In this document: piece after piece, positions 15,131 to 24,792 of the stretch
Layout of the letters: each line of letters starts with the position of its first letter
Position numbering within the stretch: the first letter of the stretch is position 1
Origin: SIG565 sp045650565
GTDB taxonomy: Bacteria > Bacillota > Clostridia > Oscillospirales > Acutalibacteraceae
Direction: 5' to 3'
Assembly (NCBI GenBank): GCA_045650565.1
Contig: JAZRRG010000052.1
Span: 1 to 38,671, forward strand
DNA: 38,671 bases
Translations under genes and position numbers: made by a program
Notes under the pieces: generated by a model
What the model saw: the letters and a program-made list of their open reading frames with translations, nothing else
Database searches by the model: none
What the model was told of the DNA's origin: nothing

Positions 15131-16579
15131 TTATGATGTCTTTTTCTTGAGAAAGGATTTTAAAACACCTAATACATATTCAAAACTCTCTAATCTTAAA
15201 AGCTTTGAACCTAAAACATAAATTAACAAGCCAACAGCTACCTGAATAAGCAGCGTTACTATATTACTTAAATTTAAAAAGCTTATGCTAAACACCACAG
15301 CACCCATAATTACCGACAAAATCATATTTTCGAAAATATCCTTGAGCTGTTCAAGGTAACTGTAATTAAGTAATTTTTTATTTGGCCACGTATTTATTAT
15401 TTGTGAAATAAAATTACTAAAAAGCGCAGTGTAAGCCATCGCCATAACTCCAAACCACATTGAAGAAAACAGCAGGGCAATACCAACCACCTTTTTGATG
15501 ATTTCCATCTTTAAATATAAATCACTTCTGCCCATCGCCTTAATGGCATTAAGGTTGGCGGTGTGAATGGGATAAAACGAATAAGTAATGCAAAAAATTC
15601 TCATAAAAGGAACAGATGGCAACCACTTTTCAGTCAGTAAGAGGGCGGTTAGCGGTTCAGCACATACCGCAAGACCTACCATAAGAGGCATAATAAGATA
15701 TGTAGAGGTTTTTATTGCCTTTCTGGTCATTCTCTTAACTGCTTCTTGATTATCCTGTGCTGCGGACATTGTTGGAAGCAGCACGCTATCTATCGATGCA
15801 TTTATATTATTAACTATGATTTGTGGGAATTGCTGACCTCGGTTATAATATGCCAAATCGTTTGAGGAATACATTTTACCGATAATCAATTGCCGTATAT
15901 CGTTATAAAGTGTATCAATAAGCGAGGAGACAAGCAATTTCCATCCATAAGAAAACAGTCCCTTAAGGCGTGAAAATGAAAACATAAATTTGGGACGCCA
16001 CTTAACCGTTATCCACAAAAGAACTGTTCCTAAAACGGAATTTGATAACTGCTGACCTACCAGCGCCCAAATACCAAAGCCCTTATATGCCATAAATATA
16101 CCAATTACAGCAGAACCTATAGTGCCGCATATTGTTGCATAAAAGAACTTTTTGAAAATCATTTGCTTTGAAACATACGCTTGTTGCACATTTCTAACGC
16201 CCGACACCACAACTATCAAGCACAGCACCCTTAAAACAGGCACCAATGTTGCATCCTCATAGAATGCAGCTATAAATGGGGCGGCTAAAAACATTAATGC
16301 GTATAGCGCTAAACAAACAAATATATTAAAAAAGAAAACTGTAGAAAAATCTAAATCATCAGGGTCTTTTTTCTGAATTAGAGCGTTTGCCATACCGCTA
16401 TCTACAAACACATTAAGAATTGTTGTAAAAACGGTTACAATGGCTATTGTACCGTATGCCTCGGGTGCGATAAGACGTGCCAAAACTATTGATACTATAA
16501 GTGATACACCTTGAGCACCGCAACGCTCGGCAAAACGCCAAAACAGGTTACCCGCAACAGACTTTGTAGTAATTTGCAT
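15131..16579 (-). CDS. wzx: Wzx-type polysaccharide flippase (MOP superfamily)
   Basis: A 482-residue integral membrane protein with about 12-14 hydrophobic helices and the N-terminal GNLFWRFAERCGAQGVSLIV segment typical of WzxC/TuaB-like members of the MOP exporter superfamily. It should flip the undecaprenyl-PP-linked repeat unit across the membrane for Wzy to polymerise. The loop YNRGQQFPQI and the later EPLTALLLTEKW are common in this group. AAGGAG precedes the ATG by about 6 bases. Its presence with Wzy in the same locus defines a Wzx/Wzy-dependent pathway rather than an ABC-transporter one. Confidence 0.92.
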   Translation of the reverse strand: MQITTKSVAGNLFWRFAERCGAQGVSLIVSIVLARLIAPEAYGTIAIVTVFTTILNVFVDSGMANALIQKKDPDDLDFSTVFFFNIFVCLALYALMFLAAPFIAAFYEDATLVPVLRVLCLIVVVSGVRNVQQAYVSKQMIFKKFFYATICGTIGSAVIGIFMAYKGFGIWALVGQQLSNSVLGTVLLWITVKWRPKFMFSFSRLKGLFSYGWKLLVSSLIDTLYNDIRQLIIGKMYSSNDLAYYNRGQQFPQIIVNNINASIDSVLLPTMSAAQDNQEAVKRMTRKAIKTSTYLIMPLMVGLAVCAEPLTALLLTEKWLPSVPFMRIFCITYSFYPIHTANLNAIKAMGRSDLYLKMEIIKKVVGIALLFSSMWFGVMAMAYTALFSNFISQIINTWPNKKLLNYSYLEQLKDIFENMILSVIMGAVVFSISFLNLSNIVTLLIQVAVGLLIYVLGSKLLRLESFEYVLGVLKSFLKKKTS

Positions 16580-16602
16580 ATAATCTCCTTAAAAGTGCGT
16601 GA

Positions 16603-17517
16603 TTACTTAAACAGTTTTTTGAATAATTCGACAGTATGTCTTTTTAGTCCTGCCAACATAAACGGCAGATACTTAAACTTTAAATAACCTTTGATTTCTT
16701 TTTGATGCCTTAATATTATGTATTCGTGCTTGCGCACAACCTTTGTTATGGGCTTTGTGTATTTATAACCATAATACTCATCCACCCTTTTAAGCATATC
16801 TATCAATGCTTTAAAATGTACTATCAGCTTATCCTTGTTTGCCTCGTTCCTATCGGTCCAAGAACCCGGTAAACCGTAATTATATTGCGACATAACATCG
16901 CTTAAGCAATGCAATTTCCCGTGGATTGCGCCATACATAAACAACTGATAATCACCAAAGCCACGAGCGCTAAAGCATTCCGGCATATTAATATTGGCGC
17001 TTTTTAGAATCATCAGTGAATTAGTGGCAAATAATCCTCCGCCACCCTTGATAACCTCATCAATTGAGTAGTCGGTATCCTTTTTTATTTTTGGTAAAAC
17101 CTTTTTAGTGCCCTTCTTTACATCACTGTAAACAGCGCAATGCACACATTCTATATACTCGGGATGACTCTCTAAAAAGTCATACTGTTTTTGCAGTTTG
17201 TACGGGTCGGTCCAAAAATCATCGCCCTCACACCAAGCTATATATTTACCCTGTGCAATCGGTAGCAGCAGCTGTCGAGAAATGGGCACACGCTTTGAGT
17301 GCTGATTCTCGGTTTGATAAATCGGCTTTATAATATCGGGATATTTTTCTTCGTATTCCCTAATTATTGCTGCAGTATTATCGGTTGATGCATCATCATG
17401 TATGAGTACCTCAAATTTAAAGCTTGTCTTTTGCATTATAAATCCGTCAAGTGCATTTCTTATGTACTTCTCGTGATTATATGCAAGGCATAGCACCGAC
17501 ACCTTTATTTCTTCCAT
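16603..17517 (-). CDS. Glycosyltransferase family 2 (tandem paralogue A)
   Basis: A 304-residue GT-A fold transferase that adds a sugar to the lipid-linked repeat unit at the inner membrane face. VSVLCLAYNHEKYI opens the fold, DDAS (41-44) binds the nucleotide and EGDD (97-100) is the DxD-type metal motif; GDYQLFMYG lies in the acceptor region. The start at ATG 17517 puts GAGG 6 bases upstream, while ATG 17523 would leave no spacing. It is a paralogue of the next gene upstream; the two share a nearly identical 129-base block. Donor and acceptor sugars cannot be told from sequence. Confidence 0.9.
   Translation of the reverse strand: MEEIKVSVLCLAYNHEKYIRNALDGFIMQKTSFKFEVLIHDDASTDNTAAIIREYEEKYPDIIKPIYQTENQHSKRVPISRQLLLPIAQGKYIAWCEGDDFWTDPYKLQKQYDFLESHPEYIECVHCAVYSDVKKGTKKVLPKIKKDTDYSIDEVIKGGGGLFATNSLMILKSANINMPECFSARGFGDYQLFMYGAIHGKLHCLSDVMSQYNYGLPGSWTDRNEANKDKLIVHFKALIDMLKRVDEYYGYKYTKPITKVVRKHEYIILRHQKEIKGYLKFKYLPFMLAGLKRHTVELFKKLFK
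17293..17421. repeat. Conserved 129-base block, copy A (in GT2 paralogue A)
   Basis: Differs from copy B (18268-18396) at only 6 of 129 positions (about 95% identity), with no gaps, while sequence on both sides falls to ordinary paralogue-level similarity. Encodes the nucleotide-binding part of the transferase, from VLIHDDAS to NQHSK. Confidence 0.85.
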
Positions 17518-17547
17518 ATCCATCCTCGCTTTTTATATGTTCCCCAA

Positions 17548-18495
17548 TTAGTAATTTATTTTATTGCTTTTTAGTCCGATAGCTCTCATTATATTCGCTA
17601 TTTTTGCCTTTAAACAATCGAATAAATATCTAAAATAGCGCTTGAAGTAACGCCGACTATATAATTCTTTTTTGTTGTTTTGAAGCAACAAAATAGAAAA
17701 TCGTAATTCTTTCTGTTTTTTGGTTATGGCATCATGATACTTATACTCAAAGTATTCATCTGCCCTGCTTAGCATATCCATAATATTTTGCTTCATAGCA
17801 ATACATTTTTCCGGAACATTGTGAACATTAACGGTCCAAGAGCCCTGAGTTTGCCTGTTATAAACCGACATTGCCTTTGAAAAAAACCTACATTTTCCGT
17901 GTATTGAACCATAAAACTTTAACTGATAATCACCTACGCCTCTAACTCTCAACGCCTCGGGCAATGAAGCGAATGCGTCTTTTTTCATCATTATGGTATT
18001 TGTAGCACAAATACCATCCCTCAAAATCAGTTGCTCGGTAGTAAAATCACAATCATCAGCTACTTTTGGAAATAAATATTTTTCATCGCTTTTTATGTCA
18101 TTGACAACTGCCTTATGCATACAAATTGAATATTCGGGATTATTCACTAAAAAATCATATTGCATTTGGAGCTTGTTAGGGTCGATCCAAAAATCATCAC
18201 ACTCACACCAAGCCAAAAACTCACCTTTTGCTCTCGGAAATACAATATCTCTTGTAATCTTTACTCCCTTTGAGTGCTGATTCTCATTTTGATAAATCGG
18301 CTTTATAATATCTGGATATTTTTCTTCATATTCCCTAATTATTGCTGCAGTATTATCGGTTGATGCATCATCATGTATAAGTACTTCAAATTTAAAATCG
18401 GTTTTTTGTGTTACAAAGCCCTCAAGTGCATCTCTTATATATTTTTCGTGATTATACGCTAAACTAATTACCGATACCCTTATTTGACTATCCAT
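17548..18495 (-). CDS. Glycosyltransferase family 2 (tandem paralogue B)
   Basis: A 315-residue GT-A fold transferase, sister to the gene just downstream. VSVISLAYNHEKYI, DDAS (42-45) and the metal motif ECDD (98-101; the more usual form is EGDD) are present, as is GDYQLKFYG. The C-terminal 60 residues are basic and probably contact the membrane. ATG 18495 is chosen: GAGG lies a few bases upstream, and the ATG at 18507 overlaps that site. The two paralogues are similar along their length but far closer in the block from DDAS to NQHSK than elsewhere, which suggests duplication followed by divergence and local conversion. Confidence 0.9.
   Translation of the reverse strand: MDSQIRVSVISLAYNHEKYIRDALEGFVTQKTDFKFEVLIHDDASTDNTAAIIREYEEKYPDIIKPIYQNENQHSKGVKITRDIVFPRAKGEFLAWCECDDFWIDPNKLQMQYDFLVNNPEYSICMHKAVVNDIKSDEKYLFPKVADDCDFTTEQLILRDGICATNTIMMKKDAFASLPEALRVRGVGDYQLKFYGSIHGKCRFFSKAMSVYNRQTQGSWTVNVHNVPEKCIAMKQNIMDMLSRADEYFEYKYHDAITKKQKELRFSILLLQNNKKELYSRRYFKRYFRYLFDCLKAKIANIMRAIGLKSNKINY
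18268..18396. repeat. Conserved 129-base block, copy B (in GT2 paralogue B)
   Basis: Direct-orientation partner of 17293-17421, 975 bases away, 123 of 129 bases identical. No target-site duplications or transposase are nearby, so it is not a mobile element. Confidence 0.85.
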
Positions 18496-18531
18496 TTTAC
18501 ACCTCATAAATCAGATTACCAAGCTTATAAA

Positions 18532-19686
18532 TCAACCCAATAAATCATACACCTTTTTTATTGCTTCCTTGTTGGAATAATACTTTTTTATAATATGTTC
18601 TCTAAGAACTGAAAAATCTATATTTCCGCAAAACAAATCATCAAGCATGTTGTAAATTCCTTCATCTGTGTTATCACAAATAACACCGTCATAGCCACTG
18701 TTAATTTGGTCACAAGCCGAAGCATAATTCGTGACAAAAGGAACAACACCGTTCATTTGTGCTTCGGTTACCGACATTGGTCTTCCCTCGTTCAATGTGG
18801 GCAAAATAAAGATATCGGATATAGCGAGATATGGATGCGGGTTTACCTGTTCGCCAAGAAGCAATACTTCTTTTTCCAGATTTTCCGACTTTATCATTTC
18901 CTTAAGCGCTTCATAATCGGGTCCATCACCAACAACCAACCAACGAAACGGCACCGACGGATATTTTCTCTTGATTTTTGAAAATGCCCGAATTGCTCTA
19001 TCATGCCCCTTGGGATTGAAAACAACCCTCGCAACTGTTATAAAGGTATATTTTATGCTGTCATCCTTTTTTAATTCTATGGGAGCTTGTGCTAAATTTT
19101 CGATTGATTTTTTAGAGATAATATTGGGTATTACGCAAATTTTATCGCTACATTCCGGTAACATTTTTTTGAAATTTTCAGCACACTTTTCTGATACTGT
19201 GACTATTGCATCAGCCGACCTATACATTTCTCTATCAGGTTCAATGCTTAAACGAGTGCCAGGATAATCAAAATGGAGCCATAATATCTTTTTCTTTGCA
19301 ATAACTTTATCTATCACAAAATGGCTCGGCCAAAATTCCAAAAACGCTATTGCCACATCGTATTCCTGTTCCATTGATGGAGCTGTTTTAGCAAGTGATG
19401 CCGACATATACTGTGAACGAATCAATAAATTTTTACGTATTTTACTTAAAAAACTCGCTTTTATAAAAGTAAAATAATACTTTAGTCCCTTCGGTGCGGA
19501 AATTATCTTTGAATTATCCAACAAATTAACTCTTGAATCGATATCGCCTTGTAAAACTCCTGTATTATCATACAAAAGCAAATCAACCTGATAGTTTTTA
19601 TAATCAATTGTATTTAGCAACGAGAGTAAACTTGTTGTGCTTCCGCCTACAACCATTTTAGAATAAACTATAAGTATTTTTTTCAA
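18532..19686 (-). CDS. Glycosyltransferase family 4
   Basis: A 384-residue GT-B fold transferase. VGGSTTSL (13-20) is the N-terminal glycine loop; VSEKCAENF and the segment VARVVFNPKGHDRAIRAF precede a C-terminal donor site with NEGRPMSVTEAQ, where E300 and E308 form the E-x7-E motif of GT4 enzymes. The start is an uncommon TTG at 19686, overlapping the wzy stop (TTGA), with GAGGG about 7 bases upstream, so translation is probably coupled to wzy. Sugar specificity is unknown. Confidence 0.88.
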   Translation of the reverse strand: MKKILIVYSKMVVGGSTTSLLSLLNTIDYKNYQVDLLLYDNTGVLQGDIDSRVNLLDNSKIISAPKGLKYYFTFIKASFLSKIRKNLLIRSQYMSASLAKTAPSMEQEYDVAIAFLEFWPSHFVIDKVIAKKKILWLHFDYPGTRLSIEPDREMYRSADAIVTVSEKCAENFKKMLPECSDKICVIPNIISKKSIENLAQAPIELKKDDSIKYTFITVARVVFNPKGHDRAIRAFSKIKRKYPSVPFRWLVVGDGPDYEALKEMIKSENLEKEVLLLGEQVNPHPYLAISDIFILPTLNEGRPMSVTEAQMNGVVPFVTNYASACDQINSGYDGVICDNTDEGIYNMLDDLFCGNIDFSVLREHIIKKYYSNKEAIKKVYDLLG

Positions 19687-21074
19687 GATTTACGCCCTCG
19701 CTTAAAAAATTTATCAGCAAAAACAAAATATAGCAGGAAAACATATACTGCGCTCTTTAATGAAAATGCAACATCCACCATATTGCCTCTAACAAAAACC
19801 CAGATACCGTATACCGTATATAGCGCAAGGCATATAAAAATTAGTTTTTGTTTTTTCCCCAACACAATATCATTAATTTTAATAACAAATGCGCTTAAAA
19901 GGGGTGCGAAAAACAATGAGTACCATCCAAAATTTATATACATTTCTGCAAACAAGGAGCCGCCCAATGCACCCTTAGATGGCGAATATGGATTTAATAA
20001 TGCAGACACTGACATAAATTCCTTAATTTCTGCAAAAAACACATCAGAAAAAGGAGCAAATACCGAAAATGCGCCCAGATATGACTTACCCAACAAAAAC
20101 CCAAAACTTTCCGTATATTGATATGAAAGAATTGTTGTGGTAAATGTGCCTCCAAATTCCGATAGCACTTGAGTTATTATATTTTTGTCTCTAACAAACT
20201 CAAAGAAATTCATGTCGGAATATATACCTCTACCTTCAGCCACAAAAGACACGATAGACAAAAACACGATAGCCACCAAAATAATCAGGAAAAAAATCTT
20301 TTTTTCGTATTTTTTAATAAAATAATGCTTACAAAATATATAAATCAGCAATGGTATTACCGCTTGGATTCTTTGCCCGGTAAAAATCATAAAAATCAAA
20401 CTTCGAATGATAGCAAAATAGTAAACTATTTTCCAAACATTCTTTTTAGGGTCGCTACCTAAGAGCAACATTATTATAGCGCATGGGAAATAACTATTTA
20501 TGCTTCCCAATGTAGCCACTTGCTCATAATTGCTATATATACCGCGCAAACCGTAAACACGGGCAATCGATATGCATCTATAATCATATAACAAAACCGG
20601 TATTATTAAAATTATAAATAAAAACAATCCGAATTTGAATATCTTAAGCCGTTCCTCCTCGGAAAAAGATATTTTTGCATCTTCTTTTTCAATGTTTTTT
20701 GCAAAAAGAACCATTGCGGAGGATATGATTTGAAAGGCAAAAACCGAAAACAAAAGAACTGTATATATTTTTTCTTTTGGGTATATATAGAAAATATCAT
20801 ACGAAAGACTTTTATCAACCCTAACTCCGAAAAAATACAACCACGCTTGACCAAAATGAAAAACCGATAAAAAAATCATAAAAAAATTCGCCGGAGAAAA
20901 AAGTACGCCTTGCTTTTTTGTGAGAAGAAAAATATATAATATTGTGATTAATAGACTATACGCACTAATGAGCTTTATTGCTTGAGCAAATGAAACTAAA
21001 AAAAGCAATGGAAATATTAATAATATCAGCGCACCAATGTTGCAATAAAGCGAAATCTTTTTTACATTATTCAT
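19683..21074 (-). CDS. wzy: O-antigen/oligosaccharide repeat-unit polymerase (Wzy)
   Basis: A 463-residue membrane protein with about 11-12 hydrophobic helices and a large extracytoplasmic loop, rich in Phe, Ile and Lys, as usual for Wzy polymerases. RGIYSNYEQ and TGQRIQAVIPLLIY resemble the O-ag_pol_Wzy group, and SLFAEMYINFGWYSLFFAPL is the typical C-terminal signature around AExxxNFG. It should join repeat units on the outer face of the membrane. It overlaps the preceding gene by 8 bases and the next by 4. The local sequence is more AT-rich than the housekeeping genes, common for polysaccharide loci that move between strains. Confidence 0.88.
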   Translation of the reverse strand: MNNVKKISLYCNIGALILLIFPLLFLVSFAQAIKLISAYSLLITILYIFLLTKKQGVLFSPANFFMIFLSVFHFGQAWLYFFGVRVDKSLSYDIFYIYPKEKIYTVLLFSVFAFQIISSAMVLFAKNIEKEDAKISFSEEERLKIFKFGLFLFIILIIPVLLYDYRCISIARVYGLRGIYSNYEQVATLGSINSYFPCAIIMLLLGSDPKKNVWKIVYYFAIIRSLIFMIFTGQRIQAVIPLLIYIFCKHYFIKKYEKKIFFLIILVAIVFLSIVSFVAEGRGIYSDMNFFEFVRDKNIITQVLSEFGGTFTTTILSYQYTESFGFLLGKSYLGAFSVFAPFSDVFFAEIKEFMSVSALLNPYSPSKGALGGSLFAEMYINFGWYSLFFAPLLSAFVIKINDIVLGKKQKLIFICLALYTVYGIWVFVRGNMVDVAFSLKSAVYVFLLYFVFADKFFKRGRKS

Positions 21075-22302
21075 ATTTAAACTCCATTAAATCCAATATC
21101 TTTTTCGTTTGCGGTATAAAGCTTTTCTCGGTAATTGCAAAAATTTTATTTTTTCTTCCTAATTTTTTAATTTCTTCATCTTCTAATTTTCCAGCTTTTT
21201 CTATACAGATTGCCATATTTTTTGTTGTATTGTCATCGAAATACATTAAATATTTATCATACTCGTCCGGAATTCCTGCCAGTTTAAAAGCTAAAACCGG
21301 CTTACCGGCGCACATATATTCTATTGTCTTTGAGGGAAACGAGTATTTTGTAAATTCCCCTTCCGGAGACCTCGGATTTACAAGGATATCTGCTTCTTCT
21401 TGTAAGGCAACTGTTTCATCGTGAGACAAAACACCATAGTAAACTATTCTATTATCTTCTTCGGATGCCTTTATAACTTCTTGTTCGGCATCACCGGAGC
21501 CGCAAATCCAAAGCCGATAATTTTCGCATTTTACTTTCTTAAATGCTTCTATTAAATTAATTATCCCGTATCTTCTATGTAATGTGCCGGTATAAGCAAA
21601 ACAACGTAGGTCTTTATTGGTTGAATTTTTTGTGTTACTTTTTTCTTCAATACCATTCATAGAACACATACATTCTACAACACAGCACTGTTCTTCTTTT
21701 ACACCAAGTTTATCGGACATATGCTCAGACAATAGATTAAAATAATCTATATACTTAATATTTCTATATGTTGTATCAAACATTATCTTACTTGGTAATT
21801 TTTTAATGGTTTCTATAATTCCCTTGGGTTTATATTCAAGCTCGGGCATATCGGTAACCATACAGGAAATTACAACATCCGGAAATTTGCGTTTTAACCG
21901 TCCCATTGCGCTCATAAATCCGGCATAATGTGAGTAAATAAAAATATGTCTGTTCGCCGATGATTTCTCACACCACCGTTTTGCAGCACGATAGATTTTT
22001 TCGGCTTTTATAATTGTTTCAAATCCTTTAATGTTCACCCAACCCAAAACCTCATAGGTTGCTTCTTGCTCTTCTATCCTTTGATTTTTAATAAAAAGTT
22101 TTTTGTATCCAAATGGAAAATATCCAACAAACGGTGCCGTTAAAACCTCTACATTTCTTTTTGTTAGTGCATAAACGCCCTTAATAACATTCTTTTGTAA
22201 TGTATCTGCCGCTATTTGTGACAAACCTATACTGTTGCCAACAAATTCATCCATAATCTTATTAGGATAGCAACCACAAACTATTAAAATATTGTTTTCC
22301 AT
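21067..22302 (-). CDS. Glycosyltransferase family 4-like
   Basis: A 411-residue GT-B fold protein. The N-terminal domain starts ILIVCGCYP and contains IFIYSHYAGFMSAMGRLK; the C-terminal domain has AYTGTLHRRYGIINLIEAF, LWICGSGDAE and SFPSKTIEYMCAGKPVLAFK (from 321), where E328 is the donor-binding acidic residue. Such motifs place it in GT4. AGGATGA lies before the ATG. Stop and wzy start overlap by 8 bases. Specificity unknown. Confidence 0.88.
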   Translation of the reverse strand: MENNILIVCGCYPNKIMDEFVGNSIGLSQIAADTLQKNVIKGVYALTKRNVEVLTAPFVGYFPFGYKKLFIKNQRIEEQEATYEVLGWVNIKGFETIIKAEKIYRAAKRWCEKSSANRHIFIYSHYAGFMSAMGRLKRKFPDVVISCMVTDMPELEYKPKGIIETIKKLPSKIMFDTTYRNIKYIDYFNLLSEHMSDKLGVKEEQCCVVECMCSMNGIEEKSNTKNSTNKDLRCFAYTGTLHRRYGIINLIEAFKKVKCENYRLWICGSGDAEQEVIKASEEDNRIVYYGVLSHDETVALQEEADILVNPRSPEGEFTKYSFPSKTIEYMCAGKPVLAFKLAGIPDEYDKYLMYFDDNTTKNMAICIEKAGKLEDEEIKKLGRKNKIFAITEKSFIPQTKKILDLMEFKYE

Positions 22303-22348
22303 TTTATCATCCTACCATTTGTATTACAAAAAATGCTTTTAGGTTCCT

Positions 22349-23626
22349 TTATTCCTGTATAGTTTGGTTAAACAAATTACGAATTTTTTCGGGATTGTGA
22401 TTTTTCCTTGCACACTCTGCGGCACTATTTGCAAGTGACAATAAAAGTTTATCGTCTTCGCTTAACCTATTTAAACAGTTGTAAATATCACCCGATTCGG
22501 TGGCAATGATAGCCGCCTCTTGTTTGCTAAAATACTGTATAGGCGCTGTGTCCTTATTTCCTACCGCAAAAATACATTTACCCGCTGATAAATAATCGGT
22601 CAGCTTAGTAGAAAAGGATAAACGTGCCGCCTTTGCATATTTGCCATCTATGGCTTCTAAAAACAGTAGTATATCCGCCTGCTTTTGCAAATTAATTACT
22701 TCTTCTTGTGGAAGCGGCGGGTGCAAAACACACCATTCGTTTTCAATTTTTGCCTTTGTCTCATCGGCAAGTTCTGTGTGAGTATATACATCAAGCAAAA
22801 TTTTGCACTCGTTTTTATTTAACTGCTTTAGTGCTGCAGATACCTTTTGCAAGGACTTATCTCTATCTATATATAAGCTTCCCGTGTATAACATTTTAAG
22901 CGGCTTTGAAATTACTGAATAGTTAACGCTTGGTTCACTATTCAGAGGTTTTGTTAGCACCTTGGCATCTATTCCAAAAAACTTGTCCGCCTCGCTTTTT
23001 GTCATGTCGGTAATGGCAAAAAAATCTTCGGTTTGCTTTGCAAGTCTTTTTAAAGAAAGACGCTGAAAAAATCTATAAACTTTAAACCCAAGCGCTTTCT
23101 CGACCTTATATGTAAAATTATCGTCCCAAATATAACCTATTGCCTTTGCGCCGCTTCGCTTTATAGCGTATTTTGTTATGCGGTTTAAATGAATGTACCC
23201 ATCCATTGAGTGCAAAATGATATCGGGCTTGACGCTATCTATAAATTCGTTTAGTTCTTTGGTTTTCCATTTACCGATTTTCCAAATGATTTCTCTAGCC
23301 ATTAGCATTAAGTAAGAACGCTTAACCGACATTTTTTTATATAACGCCTTATGACTCTCTAAATCCTTTTCGCCCTGATTAGCGTTTCTTTGCACCTCGT
23401 AACCCGTTTTGGTTTTTGGGTTTAAAATACTTTTAATTATTCGGTTTTCAGAAATACAAAAATATCTTCCGCAAACCTCACTGTCCGATACATCGTCACG
23501 AATATATATACTTGCTATATTTTTACTATCGTACTGTTTGAGTAACGCTTCCCAAGTATTTGCACCCACCTTGCTATTCCAAGATGGCACACTCATAACT
23601 AAAATTCGTGGCTGTGACTCTAACAT
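22349..23626 (-). CDS. Glycosyltransferase, divergent GT4-like
   Basis: A 425-residue GT-B fold protein. It opens RILVMSVPSWNSKVGANTW and has KMLYTGSLYIDRDKSL at the start of the C-terminal domain and STKLTDYLSAGKCIFAVGN (339-357) as the donor site; the usual Glu before Tyr in this motif is Asp here (TDYLSAGK). Residues 160-170 read AIGYIWDDN. It lies 5 bases after the upstream GT4 gene's stop and 46 bases ahead of the next. Similar proteins are common in Clostridia polysaccharide clusters. Donor unknown. Confidence 0.84.
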   Translation of the reverse strand: MLESQPRILVMSVPSWNSKVGANTWEALLKQYDSKNIASIYIRDDVSDSEVCGRYFCISENRIIKSILNPKTKTGYEVQRNANQGEKDLESHKALYKKMSVKRSYLMLMAREIIWKIGKWKTKELNEFIDSVKPDIILHSMDGYIHLNRITKYAIKRSGAKAIGYIWDDNFTYKVEKALGFKVYRFFQRLSLKRLAKQTEDFFAITDMTKSEADKFFGIDAKVLTKPLNSEPSVNYSVISKPLKMLYTGSLYIDRDKSLQKVSAALKQLNKNECKILLDVYTHTELADETKAKIENEWCVLHPPLPQEEVINLQKQADILLFLEAIDGKYAKAARLSFSTKLTDYLSAGKCIFAVGNKDTAPIQYFSKQEAAIIATESGDIYNCLNRLSEDDKLLLSLANSAAECARKNHNPEKIRNLFNQTIQE

Positions 23627-23631
23627 TCAAA

Positions 23632-24792
23632 CTACCTGCCAATTCTTTGATTTAAAATTTGATTGTAAATTTCTTTAACTGTATCGGCACAACTTTCTAC
23701 ATCCAACAAATTTCTTACCAATTCCCTGCCCTTATTTGCCATTGTTTTGGCTTCCTGCGAGTTTTCTAACATTTTTATAATCGCATCCGCCAATTCTTTT
23801 GGACTTTCTTTTGGAACAGTAAGACCGGTTTTGCCGTTAATCACTATGTCCGGAAAACCGCCAACATTTGTGCTTATGGTTGGTATTCCTGCCGCAAGAC
23901 TCTCTGCAGCGCCGCCCAAATTTTCACTATGCGAAGGATGAACGGCAATATCAATTTCACAATAAATTTCCTTAACATCGTCTCTAAAACCCGTAAAGAT
24001 AATTCCTTCCGGACAATTCTCTTGGGCGTAATTTTTTATTTTTTCGACATAATCTTCCGCTTTACCCCAAGGTCCGCCAATTATAAGACCTATTGTATTG
24101 GGGTATTTTTTCCTAACAATGGAAATTGCATCTATAAAGTCCTCATGACCCTTAATTCCACGCTTTTGATGTGCGTATTTTTTTTGTTTGTAAAAATAGC
24201 TAACCATACCGACAACAAGCCGGTCTTCCGGAATGCAAAATTCCTTGTGCAATTTATCGTTATGTGTGTAATATGTGTCACACACCACGCCGCCATAACC
24301 ACCGTAATATCCAAGAAACACTCTGTCTTCATCTATGTTTGATGCTCTATACAAGCTACATGTCTTCTTACAGGTGCCTATCCAATAATCGTTTTTATTG
24401 GCTAACATTATCTCGGCTTTTCTATAAACCGCCGATTCTAAATGTAAGGGACCCGGTACCTGAAAAACCCTTGGTATCGAAATACCTATAAGCGCTATTC
24501 TCATCATTAAGGTGGTTGTAACAAAATGGCTATGTATTATATCCGGTTTTTGTTCTTTGACAATTTTTCGGAATGCCTTTATTCGAGAAAAGATTTTCCA
24601 AGGCGCTCTTATGGGCAGTGATAAATCGTATATAATCGTTGGGACTCCGGTTTGCTCGTATAATTTAGCAACGGCTCCGTTGCCATCGGGCAAAACCGTT
24701 ATTACATCCACGCCTCTTGCTTTAAGCGCTACGACCTGGTCGTAAGCCCATTTCGCACCTTCACTTGTCTTTACTATTTGAAGTATCTTCAT
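23632..24792 (-). CDS. Glycosyltransferase family 4, probably second-sugar transferase
   Basis: A 386-residue GT4 enzyme. DIIHSHF (84-90), IPRVFQVPGPLH, GTCKKT, LIIGGPWG and SENLGGAAESLAAG, with E290 and E297 as the acidic pair, then VGGFPDIV. The overlap ATGA with the pglD-like gene and the position directly after the pglE-pglC-pglD block suggest that it adds the second sugar onto the first lipid-linked residue (the PglA-like step), an inference from gene order only. Confidence 0.88.
   Translation of the reverse strand: MKILQIVKTSEGAKWAYDQVVALKARGVDVITVLPDGNGAVAKLYEQTGVPTIIYDLSLPIRAPWKIFSRIKAFRKIVKEQKPDIIHSHFVTTTLMMRIALIGISIPRVFQVPGPLHLESAVYRKAEIMLANKNDYWIGTCKKTCSLYRASNIDEDRVFLGYYGGYGGVVCDTYYTHNDKLHKEFCIPEDRLVVGMVSYFYKQKKYAHQKRGIKGHEDFIDAISIVRKKYPNTIGLIIGGPWGKAEDYVEKIKNYAQENCPEGIIFTGFRDDVKEIYCEIDIAVHPSHSENLGGAAESLAAGIPTISTNVGGFPDIVINGKTGLTVPKESPKELADAIIKMLENSQEAKTMANKGRELVRNLLDVESCADTVKEIYNQILNQRIGR

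Noticed and set aside
17293..18396. Repeat pair as an insertion sequence or mobile element
   Set aside because: The copies are in-frame coding sequence of two paralogues, with no transposase, terminal inverted repeats or target duplications.
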